Origin: Mycolicibacterium brumae
Lineage (GTDB): Bacteria > Actinomycetota > Actinomycetes > Mycobacteriales > Mycobacteriaceae
NCBI RefSeq assembly: GCF_025215495.1
Contig: NZ_CP104302.1
Location: forward strand, 3,924,921-3,988,920
Direction: 5' to 3'
Length of the DNA stretch: 64,000 nucleotides
Shown here: positions 34,889-45,262 of the stretch, piece by piece
Layout of the letters: the number at the start of each line of letters is the position of its first letter
Numbering within the stretch: position 1 is the first letter of the stretch
Notes under the pieces: generated by a model
What the model was told of the DNA's origin: nothing
What the model saw: the letters and a program-made list of their open reading frames with translations, nothing else
The model's database searches: none
Translations under genes and position numbers: made by a program

Positions 34889-35386
34889 ATGTCGGAAAGC
34901 AGCACCGGCGCCGGGGGGGAACCCGGCATCGAGGACGTCGCGGAGGGCTTGCAGCGCAGCCTCTCGCAACTGTTCTCGGTGCTACGCCGCGGAGATCACC
35001 CGCGGGCGGCGGCCACCGCGGGTGAGCTGACGCTGGCGCAGCTGTCCATCCTGGTGACCTTGCTGGAGACCGGCCCCATCCGGATGACCGATCTGGCGGC
35101 CCGGGAACGGGTGCGCACCCCCACCACCACCGTCGCGATCCGCCGGTTGGAGAAGCTCGGGCTGGTCAAACGCACCCGGGACCCGTCGGATTTGCGGGCG
35201 GTCCTGGTGGAGATCACCCCGAAGGGCCACGCCGAGCACCGCGAGGCCCTGGCGCACCGGCACGCGTTCCTGCTGGACCTGCTCAAACAGTTGCGCCCCG
35301 AAGACGTCCGGGCGATCAGCGACGCGCTGGAGCCCATGGAGCGGTTGGCCGAATGCGCCGACGACGGCGCCGGCGAGGACTCCTAG
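34889..35386 (+). CDS. MarR-family transcriptional regulator
   Basis: 165 aa. The winged-helix core is ELTLAQLSILVTLLETGPIR, then MTDLAARERVRTPTTTVAIR and the wing residues KRTRDPSDLRAVLVEITPKG, a clear MarR signature with the DxR motif. The acidic C-terminus ends ADDGAGEDS. Its own upstream region has a GGTT-N9-AACC element (34873-34889), a possible self-operator. Effector and targets are unknown; the same type of gene (Rv0042c) sits near leuS in M. tuberculosis. Confidence 0.88.
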   Translation: MSESSTGAGGEPGIEDVAEGLQRSLSQLFSVLRRGDHPRAAATAGELTLAQLSILVTLLETGPIRMTDLAARERVRTPTTTVAIRRLEKLGLVKRTRDPSDLRAVLVEITPKGHAEHREALAHRHAFLLDLLKQLRPEDVRAISDALEPMERLAECADDGAGEDS

Positions 35387-35393
35387 GATTTCC

Positions 35394-35430
35394 CAGCCGC
35401 GGTCAGCCGCGGTCAGCCGCGGTCAGCCGA
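35394..35430. repeat. Short tandem repeat (10-bp unit, about 3.7 copies)
   Basis: GGTCAGCCGC is repeated in direct tandem across the 36-bp gap between the convergent marR and ggh genes. The last copy includes the ggh stop codon. Copy number may vary between strains. Confidence 0.85.
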
Positions 35431-36763
35431 GCCAGTCGAGCACGGCCGCCGCGGTCCAGGATTGCTGCATACTGCCCAGCGGCTCCCCGGTGAACGGCTC
35501 GTAGTACTCGGCGAACGACCCGTCGCAGACCTGACGTAATCCCTCCTGGCGCAACGCGTTCGCCCGGTCCGCCCAGCCGCGGCGGGCGAACGCCCAGGAG
35601 AACAGCCAGTTCATCACCGGCCAGATCGGCCCACGCCAGTATTCTCTCGGCCGGAAGTCCCGGGACACCGGCGAGGTGGACGGGATCAGCTGGTAGCGCA
35701 GGTCCGGATGACCGGCGAACCGCGGGCCTTCCAGGCGTCGGAGCAGGGCCCGCTCCTGATCGTGGCGCAGCCCTCCGCACAGCAGCGGCGCGAACGAGGC
35801 GATGGTCTCGGTGTCCACCCACTGCTGGGCGCGCAGATCGAAATCCCGTGCCATGCCGGTGCGTTCGTCGGCGGTTCGCGCCACACCGGCGCGGAAACGC
35901 TCTGCCCAACCGTTGAGATCCCGAATGTCGGCGTGCGGCCGGTTGTGGTCCTCGCCGATCTCGGCCAGCACCGCGCAGGCCAGCGCGAAGATCGCCGACA
36001 CGAACACGTCGCGCACCGCGAAGCTCATCGCGGACGGCAGCCGAAGGTCGTCGTAGCCGACGGATTTCATCTCCTCCAGCAGCCAGAGGTAGCGGTCGTA
36101 CTCACCGTCGGACGGACGCTGGCTCGGGTCGGTGATGATCTGCGAATCCGCGCGCTGATACGCCGGCAGCCGCCCGGGAATCACGTTGGCGTACGCGCCA
36201 TCCCAGCGCGGCGAGTTGTCCATCCCGGACTCCCAGCCGTGATACATCGTGATCAGCCCGACCCCGTCCGGATCGCGGGCTTCGGCGAGCCAGCGGTGCC
36301 AGCGGATCAGGTCGTTCCAGCGGCGGTCCAAGAACGCGTCGGCCACCGCCCTGGTGGAGCGGCCCCGAGACCGGGCGTGCTCCAGAATCCGTTGCACCGC
36401 AATGGCATGCACCGGGGGCTGGGTGATGCCCGAGGTCTGTCGCCCGATCGGCGCGTCGGCGGCGAGCTGCCCGCAGGCCCACCGCGCGGGACCCGGGAAG
36501 TAGCCGTCGACGCCGCTGGCGAACACGATGTGCGGGACCATGCCGTTGCCCCACTGCGCGGAGAACAAGGTGTCCAGTTCGACCACCGCGCGTTCCACCG
36601 ACAGCGGGGCCAGCCCGACCGCCACGAACGCGGCGTCCCAACTCCACATGTGCGGGTACAGCTGTGGCGCGGCGGTGGTCATCTCCCCCAGGTCATTGCC
36701 CCGCAGCAGGTAGGCGGCGCGAGCCGCCAACTGCGTCGGAGAGAAGATCGGAGTCCGGGCCAC
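35423..36763 (-). CDS. ggh: Glucosylglycerate hydrolase (GH63-like)
   Basis: 446 aa from the GTG at 36763, equal to the length I recall for the characterised M. hassiacum enzyme. The (alpha/alpha)6-barrel catalytic residues fall in ESGMDNSPRWD (Asp182) and AEYYEPFTGEPLGSM (Glu419), the same positions as the known catalytic pair. Other family segments: QLYPHMWSWDAAFVAVG and EYWRGPIWPVMNWLFSW. It hydrolyses glucosylglycerate (and mannosylglycerate), a compatible solute mobilised after nitrogen starvation in fast-growing mycobacteria. Its presence supports a rapid grower. Divergent from the SDR gene. Confidence 0.9.
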   Translation of the reverse strand: MARTPIFSPTQLAARAAYLLRGNDLGEMTTAAPQLYPHMWSWDAAFVAVGLAPLSVERAVVELDTLFSAQWGNGMVPHIVFASGVDGYFPGPARWACGQLAADAPIGRQTSGITQPPVHAIAVQRILEHARSRGRSTRAVADAFLDRRWNDLIRWHRWLAEARDPDGVGLITMYHGWESGMDNSPRWDGAYANVIPGRLPAYQRADSQIITDPSQRPSDGEYDRYLWLLEEMKSVGYDDLRLPSAMSFAVRDVFVSAIFALACAVLAEIGEDHNRPHADIRDLNGWAERFRAGVARTADERTGMARDFDLRAQQWVDTETIASFAPLLCGGLRHDQERALLRRLEGPRFAGHPDLRYQLIPSTSPVSRDFRPREYWRGPIWPVMNWLFSWAFARRGWADRANALRQEGLRQVCDGSFAEYYEPFTGEPLGSMQQSWTAAAVLDWLG

Positions 36764-36822
36764 TCGATCATTCTGCGCGGCCACCAGCGGTTGCGCGACC
36801 GCAGCTGGCCTACTGTGACCAG

Positions 36823-37491
36823 ATGCCCTCCGCACTGATCACCGGCGCATCCCGCGGGCTCGGCGCCGCCATCGCCGACGCGCTGGCCCCGACCCACACC
36901 CTGTTGCTGGCGGGCCGGCCCTCCGATGACCTGGACGCGGTGGCCCAGCGGCTCGGCGCCACCACCTGGCCGATGGACCTCACCGACGCCGAAAGCGTCG
37001 AGGCGACCGTCGAGGTGCTCGACGAACTCGACGTGCTGGTGCACTGCGCCGGGGTGGCCTACCCGGGCCGGGTCGGCGAGTCCTGCCTCGAGGAGTGGCG
37101 GGCGACCTTCGAGGTGAACATCCTGGGCCCGGTGGCGCTGACCCTGGCGCTGCTGCCGGCGCTGCGGGCTGCCCGCGGCCGGGTGGTGTTCATCAACTCC
37201 GGGGCGGGCCGCAGCCCGTCGCCCGGACTTGCGTCCTATGCGGCCAGCAAGTTCGCGTTGCGCGGGTTCGCCGAATCCCTGCGCGCCGACGAGCCGAGCC
37301 TGCGGGTGACGACCGTCTATCCGGGCCGCATCGACACCGATATGCAGCGCGATCTGGTCGCCTACGAGGGCGGCGACTATCGCCCGGAGCGGTTCCTGAA
37401 GCCCGAGACGGTGGCCGCCGCCGTCGCCGGCGTGGTGAACACCCCCGCCGACGCAAGCGTGCACGAGCTCGTCATCAGACCACCAGGTTGA
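36823..37491 (+). CDS. Short-chain dehydrogenase/reductase
   Basis: 222 aa. The Rossmann start [18 protein letters not shown] binds NAD(P), [11 protein letters not shown] is the NNAG-like motif, INSGAG supplies the catalytic serine, and [15 protein letters not shown] supplies Tyr-xxx-Lys. It is a classical SDR oxidoreductase of unknown substrate. The start is the ATG at 36823, 59 bp from the divergent ggh. Its last 17 bases overlap the convergent leuS. Confidence 0.9.
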   Translation: MPSALITGASRGLGAAIADALAPTHTLLLAGRPSDDLDAVAQRLGATTWPMDLTDAESVEATVEVLDELDVLVHCAGVAYPGRVGESCLEEWRATFEVNILGPVALTLALLPALRAARGRVVFINSGAGRSPSPGLASYAASKFALRGFAESLRADEPSLRVTTVYPGRIDTDMQRDLVAYEGGDYRPERFLKPETVAAAVAGVVNTPADASVHELVIRPPG

Positions 37492-40336
37492 CCAGCTTGC
37501 CGGGCACCACGATGACCTTCCTGGGGGCGGCGCCGGCGAGGAAATCGCGCACCTTCTCATCGGCCAGCGCCGCGGCTTCCAGGGTGGCGCGGTCCGCGTC
37601 GGCGGCCACCGTGATCCGGCCGCGCACCTTGCCGTTGACCTGCACCGGGTATTCGACGGTGTCCTCGGCCAAGTAGGACTCGTCGAGCACCGGCCACGGG
37701 CCGTGCGCCAGCGAGTCGTCGTGGCCGAGCCGGCGCCACAGTTCTTCGGCCAGGTGCGGCGCGAGCGGCGCGGCCATCAGCACCAGCGGCTCCACGGCCG
37801 CGGCCGGCGCCCCGTCGGGGTAGGCCTTGGTGAGGTGGTTGGTGTATTCGATGAGCTTCGCGGCGGCGGTGTTGTTGCGCAGCCCGACGTAGTCGTCGGA
37901 CACCCCGGCAATGGTCCGGTGCAACGCCTTCAGCGTGTCCTCGCTGAGTTCGCCGTCGCCGCAACGCAGTTCGCCGCTCTCCTCCTCGACCACCAGACGC
38001 CACAGTCGCTGCAGGAACCGCTGCGCGCCGACGACGTCCTTGGTGGCCCACGGCCGGGACGCCTCCAGTGGGCCCATCGACATCTCGTAGACCCGCAGGG
38101 TGTCCGCGCCGAAGCCGTCGCAGATCTCGTCCGGGGAGATGGAGTTCTTCAGGCTCTTGCCGATCTTGCCGAACTCCTGATTCACCTCCTGCTCCCCGTC
38201 CGGGCCGGTCAGGAAGAACCGGCCGTCACGCTCGATCACGTCGGCGGCGGGGACGTAGGCGCCGCGGGCGTCGGTGTAGGCGTACGCCTGGATGTAGCCC
38301 TGGTTGACCAGCCGGCGATACGGCTCGCGGGAGCTGACGTATCCGAGGTCGTAGAGCACCTTGTGCCAGAACCGCGAGTACAGCAGGTGCAGCACCGCGT
38401 GCTCCACGCCGCCGACGTAGAGGTCCACCCCGCCGGGATCGTTCGGCCCGTGCTCGGCCGGCCGCGGCCCCATCCAGTAGGTCTCGTTCTCCAAGGCGCA
38501 GAACGCATCCGGGTTGTCCGGGTCGGCGTAGCGCAGTTCGTACCAGGAGCTGCCGGCCCACTGCGGCATCACGTTGGTGTCGCGGGTGTAGATCTGCGGA
38601 CCGTCGCCGAGGTCGAGCTCAACCTGAACCCAGTCGGTCGCCTTGCCCAGTGGCGGCGACGGTTCGCTGTCGGCGTCGTCGGCGTCGAAGGTGGCCGGCG
38701 AGTAGTCGGCGACGTCGGGCAGTTCGACCGGCAGCAGGTGTTCGGGCAGCGCGTGCGCGCGGCCGTCGGCGTCGTAGACGATCGGGAACGGCTCGCCCCA
38801 GTAGCGCTGACGCGCGAACAACCAGTCCCGCAGCTTGTACTCGATGCGGGCGGCGCCGCGGCCGTCGTCGATCAGCCGCTGCGTCATCGCCGCCTTCGCC
38901 TCGGCCACCGGCATGCCGTCCAGGAAGCCGGAGTTCACCAGCACCCCGTCGCCGGTGTGCGCGGCCTGTGAAATATCCCCGCCGGCAACGACTTCCACGA
39001 TCGGGAGGCCGAATTCGCCGGCGAAGTCCCAGTCCCGCTGGTCCCCACCGGGGACCGCCATGATGGCCCCGGTGCCGTAACCGGCCAGCACGTAGTCGGC
39101 GATGAAGATCGGAACCGGTTGCCCGGTGGCGGGATTCGTCGCGTACGCGCCGAGGAACACACCGGTCTTGGTCTTATTCTCCTGGCGCTCCAAGTCCGAC
39201 TTCGCGGCCACCGCGGACCGGTAGGCCGCGACCGCCTCGCGCGGGGTGGCCGCGTCATAGGTCCAGCGCGGGTCCACATCGTCGGGCCAGGCGTCGGCGA
39301 CCAGCCGGTCGACGAGCTCGTGCTCGGGCGCCAGCACCAGGTAGCTGGCGCCGAACAGGGTGTCCGGGCGGGTGGTGAACACCTCGATGTCCGCATCGGC
39401 GGCGGCGAAGAACACCGTGGCGCCGGTGGATCGCCCGATCCAGTTGCGCTGCATGGCCTTGACCTTGTCCGGCCAGTCCAGGTCGTCGAGGTCGTCGAGC
39501 AGCCGGTCCGAGTAGGCGGTGATCCGCATCATCCACTGCCGCAACCGTTTCCGGAACACCGGGAAGTTTCCGCGCTCACTGCGGCCGTCGGAGGTGACCT
39601 CCTCGTTGGCCAGCACGGTGCCCAGCCCGGGGCACCAGTTGACCATCGAATCGCTGCGGTAGACCAGCCGGTGGCCGTCGATCACGTCGGCGCGCTCCCC
39701 CGCGCTCAGTTCCGACCAGCTCCGGCCATCGGCCGGGGTGCGGCGGCCGTCGGCGTATTCGGCGATCAGCTCGGAGATCGGGCGGGCCCGCTGGGCCTCG
39801 GCGTCGAACCAGGCGTTGTAGATCTGCAGGAAGATCCACTGCGTCCACTTGTAGTAGCCGACATCGGTGGTGGAGAAGCTGCGCCTGCTGTCATGGCCGA
39901 GGCCGAGGCGGGACAGTTGGCGGCGGAAGTTGACGATATTGGCCTCGGTGCGGATCCGCGGGTGCGTGCCGGTCTGGATCGCGTACTGCTCGGCGGGCAG
40001 GCCGAACGCGTCGAAGCCCAGCGCGTGCAGCACATTGCGCCCGGTCATCCGGTAGTAGCGGGCGTAGACATCGGTGGCGATGTAACCCAGCGGGTGCCCG
40101 ACGTGCAGCCCGTCGCCGGACGGGTAGGGGAACATGTCCTGGACGAACATCTTGTCGGCGGGAACCGGGGATCCGTCCGCGGGCGCCAGGTCGCCGACCG
40201 GGTTGTCGACGTTGAAGGTGCCGCGCCGCGCCCACTCGGCCTGCCAGGCCGCCTCGATGGCGCCGGCGAGCTCGGCGGTGTACCGGTACGGCGGCGAGTC
40301 GGAGTCCGACGCGTGCTGGGGTGCGGATTCAGTCAC
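37475..40336 (-). CDS. leuS: Leucyl-tRNA synthetase
   Basis: 953 aa from a GTG at 40336. The HIGH motif appears as LHVGHPLGY (78-81) in [19 protein letters not shown]. The KMSKS loop is [16 protein letters not shown]. The editing domain (CP1) holds [22 protein letters not shown]-terminal anticodon-binding and tail domain follows, ending [15 protein letters not shown]. It charges tRNA-Leu and edits misacylated products. The frame is open upstream into the next intergenic region without coding evidence. Neighbouring gene order matches Rv0041. Confidence 0.97.
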   Translation of the reverse strand: MTESAPQHASDSDSPPYRYTAELAGAIEAAWQAEWARRGTFNVDNPVGDLAPADGSPVPADKMFVQDMFPYPSGDGLHVGHPLGYIATDVYARYYRMTGRNVLHALGFDAFGLPAEQYAIQTGTHPRIRTEANIVNFRRQLSRLGLGHDSRRSFSTTDVGYYKWTQWIFLQIYNAWFDAEAQRARPISELIAEYADGRRTPADGRSWSELSAGERADVIDGHRLVYRSDSMVNWCPGLGTVLANEEVTSDGRSERGNFPVFRKRLRQWMMRITAYSDRLLDDLDDLDWPDKVKAMQRNWIGRSTGATVFFAAADADIEVFTTRPDTLFGASYLVLAPEHELVDRLVADAWPDDVDPRWTYDAATPREAVAAYRSAVAAKSDLERQENKTKTGVFLGAYATNPATGQPVPIFIADYVLAGYGTGAIMAVPGGDQRDWDFAGEFGLPIVEVVAGGDISQAAHTGDGVLVNSGFLDGMPVAEAKAAMTQRLIDDGRGAARIEYKLRDWLFARQRYWGEPFPIVYDADGRAHALPEHLLPVELPDVADYSPATFDADDADSEPSPPLGKATDWVQVELDLGDGPQIYTRDTNVMPQWAGSSWYELRYADPDNPDAFCALENETYWMGPRPAEHGPNDPGGVDLYVGGVEHAVLHLLYSRFWHKVLYDLGYVSSREPYRRLVNQGYIQAYAYTDARGAYVPAADVIERDGRFFLTGPDGEQEVNQEFGKIGKSLKNSISPDEICDGFGADTLRVYEMSMGPLEASRPWATKDVVGAQRFLQRLWRLVVEEESGELRCGDGELSEDTLKALHRTIAGVSDDYVGLRNNTAAAKLIEYTNHLTKAYPDGAPAAAVEPLVLMAAPLAPHLAEELWRRLGHDDSLAHGPWPVLDESYLAEDTVEYPVQVNGKVRGRITVAADADRATLEAAALADEKVRDFLAGAAPRKVIVVPGKLVNLVV

Positions 40337-40576
40337 CCGAACAGGGTATAAGGGCTGCTTTCGCGGTCCGCACCTCGCGGCCGGTTGGCGGCCGGGCGGG
40401 CCCGGTGTCAACGGGAGGTCTCGGTTCCGTCGCGCCCTGGTCAGCGCTTGGTCCCAGCTCGGTCCCAACCCCGCCGAGAATTCGGGGACCCGACCGTCGG
40501 CGGGATACATTCAGCTGCGAGCAGGGCGAGGAATTCGATATCGAGGACCCTGCGGAACTTCTGGAAGGACACCCTG

Positions 40577-41545
40577 GTGCGCAACGACAACGTCGTTCGG
40601 TGGCGTCTGATCCTGGGCGGCGCCGCCACAAGTTTCGCGATGGCCGCGGCGAGCGTCGTCGGCCTCCCGGCGGCCTCGGCCGACCCGATCCCGGTGCTGC
40701 CGGGACCAACGCCCGCTCCGACCGCGCCCGCCGTCACCCCGGCGGCCGACCCGCTGACCGCGCCGCACGGCGCCGGGATCACGCCGGTCACCCCGACGCA
40801 GGTCGCGCTGGCCCCGGCCACCTCCGGCACGCTGTTCGAGTACTTCGACGGCCACGGCGTGAAGATGGAGCCGCAGCAGGCCGCCACCTTCCGCGCGCTG
40901 AGCATCGCGCTGCCGGTGCCGACCGGCTGGACGCAGGTTCCGGATCCGAACGTGCCCGACGCGTTCGCGGTCATCGCCGATCGCAACGGCGGCGACGGGC
41001 TGTACACCTCGAACGCACAGCTGACCGTCTACAAGCTGGTCGGCGAGTTCGACCCGAACGACGCGATCACGCACGGTTTCATCGACGCGCAGGCGCTGCC
41101 GAAGTGGCAGACCACCGACGCCTCGTTGCAGCCCTACGGCGGGTTCCCGTCGTCGCGCATCGAGGGGACGTTCCGGGAGAACGACAGCACCGTGAACACC
41201 TTCCGCCGGCACGTCATCGCCAGCACCGGGACCGACCGCTACCTGGTGTCGCTGTCGGTGAACACCTCGGTGAACCAGGTGGTGGCCAGCGCCGACGCGA
41301 CCGACGCCATCGCCAACGGCTTCCGGGTCACCGATCCGGCGGCCGCCCCCGCCGCCCCGGCGCCCGGGCAGCCGACCGCGCCCGGACCCAACGCCCCCGC
41401 GCAGCTGACCCAGCCGGCTGTGCCCGGCCAGGCCCCGGCCGCCGTCGCGCCGTCGCCGGTGTCCACCATTCCGGGCCGGGCGACCACCACGCTGCCGGGC
41501 GCGTCCAGCACCCCGCTGGCCGTCCCGGTGTCCGCCCCCCGCTGA
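40577..41545 (+). CDS. Secreted proline-rich LpqN/Mtc28-like protein
   Basis: About 322 aa from a GTG (VRNDNVVRWRLILGG). A signal peptide (FAMAAASVVGLPAASA) is cleaved before DPIPVLPGP. A Pro/Ala/Thr-rich linker leads to a globular domain (about 90-250) containing ALPVPTGWTQVPDPNVPDAF and FPSSRIEGTFREN, typical of the LpqN family that includes the 28-kDa antigen Mtc28 (Rv0040c), also next to leuS. The C-terminus is again Pro/Ala-rich. Cell-surface or secreted; function unclear. The exact start is uncertain because the frame is open upstream. Confidence 0.8.
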   Translation: MRNDNVVRWRLILGGAATSFAMAAASVVGLPAASADPIPVLPGPTPAPTAPAVTPAADPLTAPHGAGITPVTPTQVALAPATSGTLFEYFDGHGVKMEPQQAATFRALSIALPVPTGWTQVPDPNVPDAFAVIADRNGGDGLYTSNAQLTVYKLVGEFDPNDAITHGFIDAQALPKWQTTDASLQPYGGFPSSRIEGTFRENDSTVNTFRRHVIASTGTDRYLVSLSVNTSVNQVVASADATDAIANGFRVTDPAAAPAAPAPGQPTAPGPNAPAQLTQPAVPGQAPAAVAPSPVSTIPGRATTTLPGASSTPLAVPVSAPR

Positions 41546-41588
41546 TCGGATTGGCTTCGCCCGCCCGATAGCTCGTAGGGTGGCTGGC

Positions 41589-41939
41589 ATGCAGATCGCG
41601 GGTGTGCTGTGCCTGGTGGCCGGAGTGCTGGCCGCGGTGGCCGCGCTGCGCAATCAGCGGGTGGTGTCCGGCCACGAAGCCCCGATCCGGCAGGCGCTGG
41701 CCCCGACCCAGTACGCCGGCGCCGGGCTGCTGGTGGTCGGCGGGATCGCCGCGCTGATCCGGCCGGAGTCGACGCTGCTGGTGCTGATCGGGTGTGTGGT
41801 CGGCGCGCTGGCGACGATCGCCGCCGGCTCGTGGCGGGCCGCCCGGATCGCGGTCACCGAACCCCAGTCGGCCGGCGGTGGAGGCTGCGGCGGCAGCGGT
41901 GGTGGCTGCGGCGGTTGCGGCCAGATCTGCGGAAACTAG
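41589..41939 (+). CDS. Small membrane protein with Gly/Cys-rich tail (Rv0039c-like)
   Basis: 116 aa from ATG 41589 (a GTG three codons earlier is possible; TAGGGTGG lies before the ATG). It has three hydrophobic helices (IAGVLCLVAGVLAAVAAL, AGAGLLVVGGIAALI, LLVLIGCVVGALATIAAG). The tail is made of Gly and Cys ([19 protein letters not shown]) with five cysteines, which could bind metal or form disulphides. No known function. Its stop overlaps the convergent YqgE gene by 4 bp. Confidence 0.7.
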   Translation: MQIAGVLCLVAGVLAAVAALRNQRVVSGHEAPIRQALAPTQYAGAGLLVVGGIAALIRPESTLLVLIGCVVGALATIAAGSWRAARIAVTEPQSAGGGGCGGSGGGCGGCGQICGN

Positions 41940-42541
41940 TTCCGGCTGAGGTCGATCGGATGGGTGGCCAACATGGCCAGCGGCAGCGGCTGACGGCGTA
42001 GCACCCGGGCCCACAGGTCCACCCGCGGTTCCACCAGCACATCCGAGGGCAGCGCGGACAGCACGATCCAATCGTCGCGCTCGATCTCGCCCTCCAGCTG
42101 ACCGGTGGTCCAGCCGGAGTAGCCGGCGAAGATGCGGGCCGCCTCGATATGCGGCGCGACGGTCTCCGGATCGGCCTCCAGGTCCACCATCGCGATGCGG
42201 CCCTGCACGTGCCGCAGCCCGGGCACCCCGTCGACGTCCTCGCCGGAGCGCACGATCGCCAGGCAGAGCGCCGAATCACGCTTCACCGGCCCACCGACGA
42301 ACATCGTCTTCGGTTTGGAGACCACACCGGCCCAGGCGGGCAGCACGTTGTACACAGCCGTCTCACTGGAGCGGTTGAGCACCACCCCGAGGGTGCCGCC
42401 GTCGTTGTGTTCGACGACGAAGATGACGCTGCGCCGAAACGTCGGCTCCATCAGGTCGGTGTTGGCCAGCAGCAGAGTCCCGGCGCGGACCCGCTGCGCC
42501 GCGGGGGCGACGTAGTCCTCGGGATCCTCCGGTTGTGGCAT
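41936..42541 (-). CDS. YqgE/AlgH (UPF0301) family protein
   Basis: 201 aa from ATG 42541: [20 protein letters not shown], then [12 protein letters not shown] and [16 protein letters not shown], typical family segments. M. tuberculosis Rv0038 is the same length. The family is widespread and of unknown molecular function. The frame stays open upstream for 750 bp antisense to the MFS gene, which I regard as spurious. Confidence 0.9.
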   Translation of the reverse strand: MPQPEDPEDYVAPAAQRVRAGTLLLANTDLMEPTFRRSVIFVVEHNDGGTLGVVLNRSSETAVYNVLPAWAGVVSKPKTMFVGGPVKRDSALCLAIVRSGEDVDGVPGLRHVQGRIAMVDLEADPETVAPHIEAARIFAGYSGWTTGQLEGEIERDDWIVLSALPSDVLVEPRVDLWARVLRRQPLPLAMLATHPIDLSRN

Positions 42542-42638
42542 CCCTCCATCATGGCATCGCCACCGCGGAGCGGGAACCCTTTGTAGGCTGAACGACGCGG
42601 CGCGCATCTCGGCGGCTGTTCTTTCGGGGAGTGGTCCA

Positions 42639-43961
42639 TTGGTTGACGCGCGCGCCTCCGCGGCAGCATGGCGGTCGGTGCGCGAGCTGCCCGATTTCCG
42701 TCGGCTGCTGGAGTTGCGGGTGGCCAGCCAGTTCGGCGAGGGCCTGTTCCAGGCGGGGCTGGCCGGCGCGTTGCTGTTCAATCCGGAGCGGGCCGCCACG
42801 CCGTGGGCGATCGCCGGCGCGTTCGCGGTGTTGTTCCTGCCGTACTCGCTGCTCGGCCCGTTCGCCGGCGCGCTGCTCGACCACTGGGATCGCCGGCTGG
42901 TGCTGGTGGGGGCCAATATCGGGCGGCTGGTGATGCTGCTCGGCGTCGCCGCGCTGCTCGCCGCCCGCGCCGGCGACCTGGCGATCCTGTGCGGCGCCCT
43001 GGTCATCAACGGGCTGACCCGATTCGTGGCCTCCGGGTTGTCGGCGTCGATTCCGCACGTGGTCCCGCGCGACCGGGTGGTGTCCTGCAACTCGCTGGCG
43101 GCCGCCGCCGGCGCGGTGGCGACCTTCCTGGGCGCCAACTTCATGCTGTTGCCGCGCTGGCTGTTCGGCGCCGGCGACACCGGGGCGTCGGTGGTGATCC
43201 TGATGACCCTGGTCCCGATCGGGGTGGCGCTGTTGCTCGCGCTGCGGTTCACCCCGCACGGCCTCGGGCCCGACGAGACCTCCCGGACCATTCACGGGTC
43301 GGTGCTCTACACCGTCGCCACCGGCCTGGCGCACGGCGCGCGCACCGCGCTCTCGGTGCCGTCGGTGACGGCCACGCTGGCCGGGCTGCTCGCGCACCGG
43401 ATGGTGTTCGGCATCAACACCCTGCTGGTGCTGGTCATCGTCCGGCACTCCGACGTCGGATCGGTCGCGGTGGCCGGGTTGGGCACCGCAGTGTTGTTCG
43501 TGGCCGTCACCGGCACCGGATCGTTCCTGGCGACGGTGCTGACCCCCGCGCTGATCCGGCGCTGGGGCCGGTACGCGGCGCCCAACCGGGCGCTGCTGGC
43601 CGGCGCCGTCATCCAGCTCTGCGCGCTGGGTTTGGACCTGCCGGTGATGATGGCGTGCGGCTTCTTTCTCGGCGCCGCCGGGCAGGTGGTCAAGCTCAGC
43701 GCCGACGTGGCCATGCAACTCGACGTCGACGACGCCCTCCGCGGGCACGTGTTCGCCATCCAGGACTCGGTGTTCTGGGTGGCGTTCGTCGCCGCGGTGA
43801 CCGCCGCCGCGGCGGTCGTCCCACCCGACGGCCACTCCCCCGCCCTGGTGGCCACCGGATCGGTGATCTACCTGGCCGGGCTGGCCGCGCACGCGGTGCT
43901 CGCCCGCTGGCCCGCGCTGGCCACCGAGCCGGCGCGCGATGACGAACCACCGCGGGGATAG
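42639..43961 (+). CDS. MFS transporter (Rv0037c-like)
   Basis: 440 aa from a TTG with GGGGAG upstream. It has twelve predicted hydrophobic helices. The loop between helices 2 and 3 reads [20 protein letters not shown], the MFS motif A form D-x-x-x-R-R. Substrate unknown; the family includes multidrug and macrolide exporters. It runs in the same direction as the next gene, 9 bp away, so they likely share a transcript. Conserved position beside YqgE and the mycothiol-dependent gene. Confidence 0.85.
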   Translation: MVDARASAAAWRSVRELPDFRRLLELRVASQFGEGLFQAGLAGALLFNPERAATPWAIAGAFAVLFLPYSLLGPFAGALLDHWDRRLVLVGANIGRLVMLLGVAALLAARAGDLAILCGALVINGLTRFVASGLSASIPHVVPRDRVVSCNSLAAAAGAVATFLGANFMLLPRWLFGAGDTGASVVILMTLVPIGVALLLALRFTPHGLGPDETSRTIHGSVLYTVATGLAHGARTALSVPSVTATLAGLLAHRMVFGINTLLVLVIVRHSDVGSVAVAGLGTAVLFVAVTGTGSFLATVLTPALIRRWGRYAAPNRALLAGAVIQLCALGLDLPVMMACGFFLGAAGQVVKLSADVAMQLDVDDALRGHVFAIQDSVFWVAFVAAVTAAAAVVPPDGHSPALVATGSVIYLAGLAAHAVLARWPALATEPARDDEPPRG

Positions 43962-43970
43962 GGTGCACTG

Positions 43971-44744
43971 ATGGCCGAGCTGAGCACTATCGTCGCCGAT
44001 CTGCGCTCCGAGAGCGACGACCTGGACGCGCTGGTGGCCGAGCTGCCCGCGCAGCGCTGGGCCGAAGCCACGCCCGCGCCGGGCTGGACCATCGCCCATC
44101 AAATCGCGCACCTGTACTGGACCGACCGGGTGTCCCTGATCGCGATCACCGACCCGGACGGATTTCAGCAGCTGCTCACCGAGGCGTGGCAGAACCCGAC
44201 CGGTTTCGTCGACGACGGCGCGGACGAACTCGCGGCGCTGCCGCCGGAGGAGCTGCTCGACGCCTGGCGGCAGACCCGCGGCGCGCTGCACGACGCGCTG
44301 CTGACGGTGCCCGACGGGCAGAAGCTGCCGTGGTTCGGGCCGCCGATGAGCGCGGCGTCGATGGCCACCGCGCGGACCATGGAGACCTGGGCGCACGGCC
44401 TGGACGTCGCCGACGCCCTCGGGGTGTCCCGCACGCCGACGGCCCGGCTGCGGTCGGTCGCGCACCTGGGGGTCCGCGCCCGCGACTACGCCTACCTGGT
44501 CAACCAGCTGACCCCGCCCGCCGAGCCGTTCTACGTCGAGCTGACCGGGCCGGGCGGCGAGGTGTGGACCTGGGGCGATCCGGACGCGGCGCAGCGGGTG
44601 ACCGGGTCGGCGTTGGACTTCTGCATGCTGGTCACCCGTCGCCGCAATCCGGCCGAGCTCGACGTCGTCGCCGTCGGCGACGACGCGCAGCAGTGGCTGA
44701 CTATCGCCCAGGCGTTCGCGGGCCCTCCGGGCCAGGGTCGCTGA
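43971..44744 (+). CDS. Maleylpyruvate isomerase/mycothiol-dependent (DinB-like) enzyme
   Basis: 257 aa. The four-helix DinB-like metal-binding fold shows [19 protein letters not shown] and [17 protein letters not shown], giving the three histidines. The C-terminal domain (about 170-257) includes [20 protein letters not shown]. It belongs to the TIGR03084 group (Rv0036c), inferred to use mycothiol as thiol cofactor; substrate unknown. Its last 44 bases overlap the convergent calcium-loop gene. Confidence 0.85.
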   Translation: MAELSTIVADLRSESDDLDALVAELPAQRWAEATPAPGWTIAHQIAHLYWTDRVSLIAITDPDGFQQLLTEAWQNPTGFVDDGADELAALPPEELLDAWRQTRGALHDALLTVPDGQKLPWFGPPMSAASMATARTMETWAHGLDVADALGVSRTPTARLRSVAHLGVRARDYAYLVNQLTPPAEPFYVELTGPGGEVWTWGDPDAAQRVTGSALDFCMLVTRRRNPAELDVVAVGDDAQQWLTIAQAFAGPPGQGR

Positions 44745-45255
44745 GCGGGCTCGCCCCGTCGGCGCGTCCGTCGCCGTCGGCGTCCACCAGGCGCACGTCC
44801 CAGCGGCCGTCGCCATCGACGTCGACGTAGCCGCCGTCGTAACCGCCGGCCGGGGCGCGGGACAGCACCCGGTCGGCCAGACCGTCACCGTTGTCGTCGA
44901 AGAACTCGTCGTCGGCCAGCCCGTCGCCGTCGAAGTCCGCCGGTGATCCGGTGTGCTCGGCCCCGTCGAGCGCCAGCCAGCGCAGCGGTGACCCCCGGCC
45001 GACCGGGTCGGCGGCCAGCGCCCACACGCCGGTCCCGTCGTCGGTGAACCAGCGCTGATCCGGCGAGCCGGCGTCGAGCACGACGTGATCGGCCGTCCCG
45101 TCGCCATCGAGGTCGGCCAGCGCGTCGTCGCTCGCCCCATCGCCGTCGAAATCCAGACCGACGGCGTCGAACACCCCGTCACCGTCGATGTCGAGATCCA
45201 TCGGGCTGTCGAACACCGACGCCGTCCCGTCCCCGGGGCCCAGGCAGTACTCCAT
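44701..45255 (-). CDS. Protein with seven DxDxDG calcium-binding loops (Rv3906c-like)
   Basis: 184 aa, 7 bp after pcnA and on the same strand. It contains seven loops of the form D-x-[DN]-x-D-G: DIDGDG, DFDGDG, DLDGDG, DFDGDG, DDNGDG, DVDGDG and DADGDG. These resemble thrombospondin type 3 or dockerin-like calcium motifs. No signal peptide is seen at the annotated start. M. tuberculosis has a similar gene next to pcnA, annotated only by resemblance to pullulanases. Function unknown; calcium binding is a strong guess. Confidence 0.75.
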   Translation of the reverse strand: MEYCLGPGDGTASVFDSPMDLDIDGDGVFDAVGLDFDGDGASDDALADLDGDGTADHVVLDAGSPDQRWFTDDGTGVWALAADPVGRGSPLRWLALDGAEHTGSPADFDGDGLADDEFFDDNGDGLADRVLSRAPAGGYDGGYVDVDGDGRWDVRLVDADGDGRADGASPLSDPGPEGPRTPGR

Positions 45256-45262
45256 ACCGGTT

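Noticed and set aside
22475..45255. Inversion of the dnaB-ino1-leuS block relative to M. tuberculosis as a novel rearrangement
   Set aside because: The same adjacency to pcnA is, to my knowledge, normal in M. smegmatis-type chromosomes, so it marks lineage rather than a local event.
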